Positions 6,166-9,593 of a DNA stretch of 9,593 nucleotides are shown here, piece after piece; position 1 is the first letter of the stretch; each line of letters opens with the position of its first letter. The notes beneath the pieces were generated by a model. The model was not told the origin of the DNA, ran no database searches, and saw only the letters and a program-made list of their open reading frames with translations. The translations under genes were made by a program, and so were the position numbers. The DNA lies in assembly GCA_018396565.1 (NCBI GenBank), contig JAGTQO010000034.1:4161-13753 (forward strand), in the 5' to 3' direction. This DNA comes from Candidatus Bathyarchaeota archaeon (GTDB lineage: Archaea > Thermoproteota > Bathyarchaeia > 40CM-2-53-6 > RBG-13-38-9).

Positions 6166-6438
6166 ATGAAGCTCATAGACATCTTTCAGTCGAGAGCAAC
6201 TGTCAAACTCATAGAGTATATGCTTGAGAACAGAGGCAAAATATTCAATCAATCTCTACTTGCCAACATCTTGAACGTATCACCTTCAACAGTATCGAGG
6301 GTCATAGAGCCATTGGTGAAAGAGCAGATAATCCTATTCGACAGGTTTGATAAAGGAATGAAATTGATAAGTCTGAACGAACAGTCTGAGAGAACAAGAG
6401 CTCTCATAGAGTTTCATGACAAGATCAAGAGGCTCTGA
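6166..6438 (+). CDS. Small winged helix-turn-helix protein
   Basis: This 90-residue protein is a likely DNA-binding regulator of the ArsR/MarR-like winged-helix type. An N-terminal helix (LIDIFQSRATVKLIEYMLEN) is followed by a helix-turn-helix: QSLLANILN at 29-37, turn, then recognition helix SPSTVSRVIEPLVKE at 39-53. A short wing follows (ILFDRFDKGMKLISLNE). The C-terminal helix, about 73-90, may form the dimer. No metal-binding cysteines or ligand domain are present. ATG 6166 has a strong ribosome-binding site, GGAGGAG at 6151-6157, 8 bases upstream. It sits 19 bases after pyrH, so the two should be cotranscribed. Whether it regulates its own operon is a guess from position; the target is unknown. 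Confidence 0.85.
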   Translation: MKLIDIFQSRATVKLIEYMLENRGKIFNQSLLANILNVSPSTVSRVIEPLVKEQIILFDRFDKGMKLISLNEQSERTRALIEFHDKIKRL

Positions 6439-6462
6439 AAACAACTCAACCTAAACTCTTCA

Positions 6463-6615
6463 TTATCTTCGATCCTCACCCTCAGCCATAGACCTGAATT
6501 TTTCTGCGAGAGACTCACATATCAGGGAGCAGACACGCCACTGCCTCATAGCATAACTCACTCTCAACTGCTCCATCGCCTCAGCGATTCTATCCTCCTC
6601 CTCAGCCCTACTCAT
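6463..6615 (-). CDS. Small hypothetical protein, 50 residues
   Basis: This short ORF converges on the winged-helix gene (24-base gap). It starts MSRAEEEDRIAEAMEQLRVS and ends with tandem stops TAA-TGA. The product looks almost wholly helical: an acidic N-terminus, a middle with Trp26, Cys29 and Cys33 (QWRVCSLICESLAEKF), and a charged C-terminus. I do not recognise the family. It is called real because three independent signals line up: a TATA box (TTTATAA at 6659-6653) about 26 bases before the expected transcript start near 6630, a ribosome-binding site GGGGT at 6625-6621 five bases before the ATG, and a coding-like composition rich in GAG, AGG and GCT codons. It could be a small ribosome- or protein-binding adaptor, but no function can be assigned. 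Confidence 0.6.
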   Translation of the reverse strand: MSRAEEEDRIAEAMEQLRVSYAMRQWRVCSLICESLAEKFRSMAEGEDRR

Positions 6616-6815
6616 CCAAGACCCCACTTGAAATTTTTAGGATATAGGCTGATTATAAAAGATGTTCCCCCTCACCCACCTCCTCAACTTCATTTACACT
6701 AGCTTTTTATCCTCGACTAATCCAAGATTCAGCGGCTCATCTGAACTTTAGATTATGCTGACTTGGAAGCGGGGAAAATACTAATCAAATATTCAGTTAT
6801 TGAGAATGATGGCTC
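6616..6815. other. Divergent intergenic region before pelA
   Basis: The 200 bases between two divergent genes hold the small-protein promoter and, on the plus strand, a TATA-like TTTTTAT at 6704-6710 that would give pelA a leader of about 80 bases. A nearer AT-rich stretch (6775-6794, including AAATACTAA and CAAATATTC) could give a much shorter leader. No RNA gene or further convincing ORF is visible. Confidence 0.4.
6651..6660 (-). promoter_or_regulatory. TATA box for the 50-residue small protein
   Basis: On the minus strand this reads TTTTATAATC. It predicts initiation near 6630 and a leader of about 15 bases, matching the ribosome-binding site and ATG at 6615. Confidence 0.5.
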
Positions 6816-7895
6816 TTGAAGATTCTGAATGAAGACCTCAGACACGGCATATTGAAAGTGTCCATAGACAACCTTGACGATCTGTGGATACTGTACAATC
6901 TAATCAGGAAGGGCGACAAGATATACTCAAGAACTACTCGTGAGGTCAAGGTTGAGAGGGTAGGCGGAACATCGAGCAGACGTGTACCTGCAAACTTGGG
7001 ATTGAGTGTTGAGAAAGTTTACTACGATAAGGATCTGGCTAGACTCAGAATCCACGGGATCATAATAGACGCCCCCGAAGACCTCAGTGTCCTAGGCTCA
7101 CATCACACCATCAACCTACATGAAGGTAAAGTTGCAAAAATAATCAAGGAATATTGGGCTCAACACGACATTGAGAGTTTGAGGAAGGCAGTTAGACCTG
7201 GCCCCCCAATCATAATTGTAGCCTTGGATAATGACGAGTGCGCTATAGGCGTCTCGAGAACGTCAGGTGTCGAGGTGAATATTGAGTTGAAGTCTGGCAT
7301 ACCAAGCAAACGTGAAGCGGATAGACGTGAACAAGCCATGTTGAAGTATCTAGGAGAAATATCAGGGGCCCTAGTCAAGGTACACGAGAAGGTTGATGGC
7401 AGAATAGTCATCGTAGGCCCGGCCTTCGCGAAAGAGCATCTGGTCCGACACCTGAGAAAGAACTTCCCAGAATTATCTGATAATATTGCCGCCGTCAAGA
7501 GTGTCAGCAGTGGAGGAGTAGCCGGCGTCTTGGAAGCTGTAAGGGTCGGAGTCGTCGGCAAGGTTTTGAAGGAGTCCAGGATGATGGAAGAGTCTGGATT
7601 GGTTGAGGAGCTGCTAGCCAGACTCGGAGCATCCAGAGGAGACGTATCATACGGTATAGAGGAGGTTGAGGACGACGCGATATCAGGGGCCGTTCAAACA
7701 GTTCTGGTATGCGATGATAAACTGAGGTCGGCTGAAGGGGAGGAGAGAATCAGGCTTGAGAGTATTCTCAAGACTGTTGAGTCAAAAGGAGGAAGAGTAG
7801 TAATTGTGAGTACAGGACATGAAGGCGGGAGGAAACTTGACTCCCTAGGAGGCATAGCCGCTTTCCTGAGATATTCAAAACACAGAAATTTCTAA
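6816..7895 (+). CDS. pelA: Ribosome rescue factor aPelota
   Basis: This 359-residue archaeal Pelota/Dom34 is a paralogue of aRF1 that enters stalled ribosomes with aEF1A and, with ABCE1, splits them; in archaea it also acts with aEF1A where eukaryotes use Hbs1. The N-terminal Sm-like domain reads KILNEDLRHG then LDDLWILYNLI (about 20-30). The central domain has IIIVALDNDECAIG and GIPSKREADRREQAMLKYLG, without the GGQ peptidyl-hydrolysis motif that aRF1 has. The C-terminal domain includes GPAFAKEHL, a helix-rich part, and the final GGIAAFLRY shared with aRF1. TTG 6816 is chosen because family members begin MK(V/I)L at this point and an in-frame TGA lies two codons upstream. A mini-ORF at 6806-6832 overlaps the start. 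The S2P gene follows 99 bases later. Confidence 0.95.
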   Translation: MKILNEDLRHGILKVSIDNLDDLWILYNLIRKGDKIYSRTTREVKVERVGGTSSRRVPANLGLSVEKVYYDKDLARLRIHGIIIDAPEDLSVLGSHHTINLHEGKVAKIIKEYWAQHDIESLRKAVRPGPPIIIVALDNDECAIGVSRTSGVEVNIELKSGIPSKREADRREQAMLKYLGEISGALVKVHEKVDGRIVIVGPAFAKEHLVRHLRKNFPELSDNIAAVKSVSSGGVAGVLEAVRVGVVGKVLKESRMMEESGLVEELLARLGASRGDVSYGIEEVEDDAISGAVQTVLVCDDKLRSAEGEERIRLESILKTVESKGGRVVIVSTGHEGGRKLDSLGGIAAFLRYSKHRNF

Positions 7896-7951
7896 AAACA
7901 ACACTTCACATCAACCCTCTAAGTTTTAATAATGGACATTCAAGATATGCA

Positions 7952-7960
7952 TTCTATAAG
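7952..7960 (+). promoter_or_regulatory. Candidate TATA box for S2P-ncs6 operon
   Basis: TTCTATAAG would start transcription near 7982, leaving about 13 bases before ATG 7995. Read-through from pelA is also possible over the 99-base gap. Confidence 0.4.
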
Positions 7961-7994
7961 AACACATAGAATAATGTTGATAAACCGTTGATGA

Positions 7995-9149
7995 ATGATG
8001 AATGAAATCGTTGTCGTAGCCTCCATATATTTCGGGGTCATGGCCTTACTCTTCATATTATCGAAACTCTTCAATTGGGAGAAGAGAGGAATCACAGTAG
8101 GGCCTCTCTTTTTGATTTTGAAGACTTCATATCTGAACAAGAACTTAGAGTCAATATCTAGAAGAGGTCGGAGCATATGGAGGATCATGGGGAATATTGG
8201 GGTTCCCATAGCCATAGGCCAAATGGTTTACATAGTATATTTCATGTCCCAGAACCTATTCAACCTAACTTACAAAACGTCTGAGGCAGCCGGTATGGTC
8301 CTGCTCCTGCCAGGTTTAACGATCAGCCTTGAAACCTTACCCTACATCGTAGTCGCCCTAGCCGTGGTTCTGGTGACTCATGAGTCGGCCCATGCACTAG
8401 CAGGCTTGACTGACGGTGTGCCATTGAAGTCGGCAGGATTATTTTTTGCATTCATCATTCCAGGAGGCTTCGTTGAGCTCGACGAGGAGCATCTTGAGAG
8501 GTCACCCCTATCAACCAAACTCAGGGTATACTCAGCAGGCTCCTCAGCGAACCTAGCGGCATGGACGCTTGTAACATTGCTCTTCATCAACTTCACAGCG
8601 ACTCTGAGTCCATTCTACGAGGGGCCCTCTGGAATACTGGTCTCCGGGATCGTCCCTGGAGGTGGCGCATCAGACGCAGGCTTGGCCAAATGGGATGTGA
8701 TCTATTCAATAAACGGCCAACCGATAAAGAGCGTCGATGAACTCTCAAAGTTCATGGGTAAGGTCCAGCCTGGTGTAGCCCTATCATTACTGACCGATAG
8801 GGGTAGATTCGAAATTGTAACCAAGCCACATCCACAAGATCCAGCGAGGGCCTTGATCGGAATATATCCGTTCAACTATTATTCTCCAAAATATCTTCTA
8901 CCCAAAGAGTTGCCTTACCACCTATACTATGCCGAGTACTGGACATCGGTGCTTTTGGTCTGGATAGCCATCTTCAATATGTTACCGTTATACCCTTTAG
9001 ACGGCGATAAGGTCCTCCACTCAATAGTCAGCTCAAGATCCAAGGATGCGGCTAAGAGGGTTAGAATAGTCTCCAGCATAATCTTCACTTCAATAGTAGG
9101 CTTGAACATAGCTATGTCGTTCACCAACTTCGGCTTGATAAGGGTCTAA
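7995..9149 (+). CDS. Site-2 protease (M50 family) with PDZ domain
   Basis: This 384-residue membrane zinc protease cleaves substrates inside the membrane. The zinc motif HESAH is at 129-133 in the hydrophobic segment VALAVVLVTHESAHALAG. The third ligand is in the conserved NMLPLYPLDG at 328-337 (Asp336). A PDZ domain at about 211-270 (GILVSGIVPGGGASDAGL, then KWDVIYSINGQPI) lies between them, as in RseP-type and archaeal S2P enzymes, and would gate substrate entry. Further membrane segments lie at about 4-25, 68-90, 146-160, 186-203, 316-335 and 357-376. Known S2Ps release membrane-anchored transcription factors or clear signal peptides; the substrate here is unknown. Two in-frame ATGs (7995, 7998) are possible starts. 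The ncs6 gene begins 4 bases after the stop. Confidence 0.93.
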   Translation: MMNEIVVVASIYFGVMALLFILSKLFNWEKRGITVGPLFLILKTSYLNKNLESISRRGRSIWRIMGNIGVPIAIGQMVYIVYFMSQNLFNLTYKTSEAAGMVLLLPGLTISLETLPYIVVALAVVLVTHESAHALAGLTDGVPLKSAGLFFAFIIPGGFVELDEEHLERSPLSTKLRVYSAGSSANLAAWTLVTLLFINFTATLSPFYEGPSGILVSGIVPGGGASDAGLAKWDVIYSINGQPIKSVDELSKFMGKVQPGVALSLLTDRGRFEIVTKPHPQDPARALIGIYPFNYYSPKYLLPKELPYHLYYAEYWTSVLLVWIAIFNMLPLYPLDGDKVLHSIVSSRSKDAAKRVRIVSSIIFTSIVGLNIAMSFTNFGLIRV

Positions 9150-9153
9150 GATT

Positions 9154-9593
9154 ATGCGATGCAGTCTCTGCGGTGAAGCAGCATTCTATAGGAGGAAGTT
9201 TGAAGGCGTAGACCTATGTAAGAGATGCTTCAGAAAGAGTATAGAGGATAAGGTTAGGGCCACCATCTCCAAGTATAAGATGCTTGGGCCAGAAGACAAG
9301 ATTGCAGTAGCGGTCTCAGGTGGCAAAGACAGCCTAGCACTCTTATGGATAATGCGTAAGCTCAAGGCTAGATTCCCCCTATCGAAGATCATCGCAGTAA
9401 CCATAGATGAAGGTATTAGAAACTATAGGGATGAAGCCCTATCCCTAGCCAGATCCCTATCGGGGAGACTCAAAATAGAACATAGAGTCTTCTCTTTCAA
9501 AGAGTTTTTCAAAGTTACTCTGGATGATATTGTCCAGAAAACAAGAGAAACATCGAGAGTCACCCCATGCTCTTACTGTGGCGTATTGAGAAG
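9154..9593 (+). CDS. ncs6: Ncs6/CTU1-type tRNA 2-thiolation enzyme, N-terminal part (cut by right edge)
   Basis: These first 146 codons encode a PP-loop ATPase that adenylates a uridine in tRNA and exchanges its C2 oxygen for sulfur, supplied in archaea by ubiquitin-like or iron-sulfur carriers. A zinc finger formed by Cys3, Cys6, Cys22 and Cys25 (MRCSLCGEA, LCKRCF) comes first. The ATP pyrophosphatase loop SGGKDS is at 55-60 within IAVAVSGGKDSLALLW. The catalytic cysteine pair, Cys139 and Cys142, lies in TPCSYCGVLR at the edge. The sequence AVTIDEGIRNYRDEAL resembles Ncs6/CTU1 (wobble U34) more than TtuA (U54), but the split is uncertain without the C-terminus. ATG 9154 is 4 bases after S2P, with AAGGGT at 9140-9145, so the genes form an operon. 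Confidence 0.9.
   Translation, partial: MRCSLCGEAAFYRRKFEGVDLCKRCFRKSIEDKVRATISKYKMLGPEDKIAVAVSGGKDSLALLWIMRKLKARFPLSKIIAVTIDEGIRNYRDEALSLARSLSGRLKIEHRVFSFKEFFKVTLDDIVQKTRETSRVTPCSYCGVLR

Noticed and set aside
6637..6693. 18-residue basic minus-strand ORF upstream of the 50-residue protein
   Set aside because: It lacks a preceding ribosome site and spans the TATA box of the small protein, so it would be untranscribed from that promoter.
7995..8001. ATGATGA resembling a C box at the S2P start
   Set aside because: No CTGA D box follows at a suitable distance, and the bases are explained by the two ATG start codons.
1..9593. Search by eye for tRNA T-loops, CRISPR repeats, transposase genes and attachment sites
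   Set aside because: No GTTCRAAT-type T-loop with an acceptor stem, regularly spaced repeat, transposase ORF or flanking duplication was seen.

Overview
This window is a gene-dense archaeal chromosome segment. The evidence is an aRF1-type release factor with NIKS and GGQ motifs, archaeal Pelota, an archaeal-type uS11, an archaeal UMP kinase, a family B DNA polymerase N-terminus, an Ncs6/CTU1-type tRNA thiolase, and TATA boxes about 25 bases before many transcription units. Moderate GC, frequent TTG/GTG starts and the look of the proteins suggest a TACK-group lineage such as Bathyarchaeia. That placement comes from memory of the families, not from a search. No CRISPR array, tRNA, rRNA, IS element or other mobile element was found.

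Layout. (1) Minus strand, 1-863: rimI followed by the 5' end of a family B DNA polymerase gene that runs off the left edge. (2) Plus strand, 975-1373: a solitary uS11 gene that appears to start at CTG. It faces a minus-strand operon at 3859-1465 made of aRF1, an HD-domain phosphohydrolase and a JAMM/MPN metallopeptidase. (3) Plus strand, 4100-6438: an MFS transporter with a structured leader, then UMP kinase and a small winged-helix protein. (4) Minus strand, 6615-6463: a 50-residue small protein with its own TATA box, converging on the winged-helix gene. (5) Plus strand, 6816 to the right edge: aPelota, a PDZ-containing site-2 protease and the 5' part of an Ncs6-type thiolase gene.

Most of the genes serve core information processing: replication (PolB), ribosome structure (uS11), termination (aRF1), rescue of stalled ribosomes (aPelota), protein N-terminal acetylation (RimI) and tRNA thiolation (Ncs6). 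JAMM peptidases and Ncs6-type thiolases both touch archaeal ubiquitin-like (SAMP/Urm1-like) chemistry in other archaea, but they lie in different operons here. Nothing in the window looks horizontally acquired, and no clearly new system is evident. The points most worth a second look are the CTG start of uS11, the 50-residue protein, the palindrome over the aRF1 TATA box, the aRF1-HD-JAMM operon, and the competing hairpins in the MFS leader.
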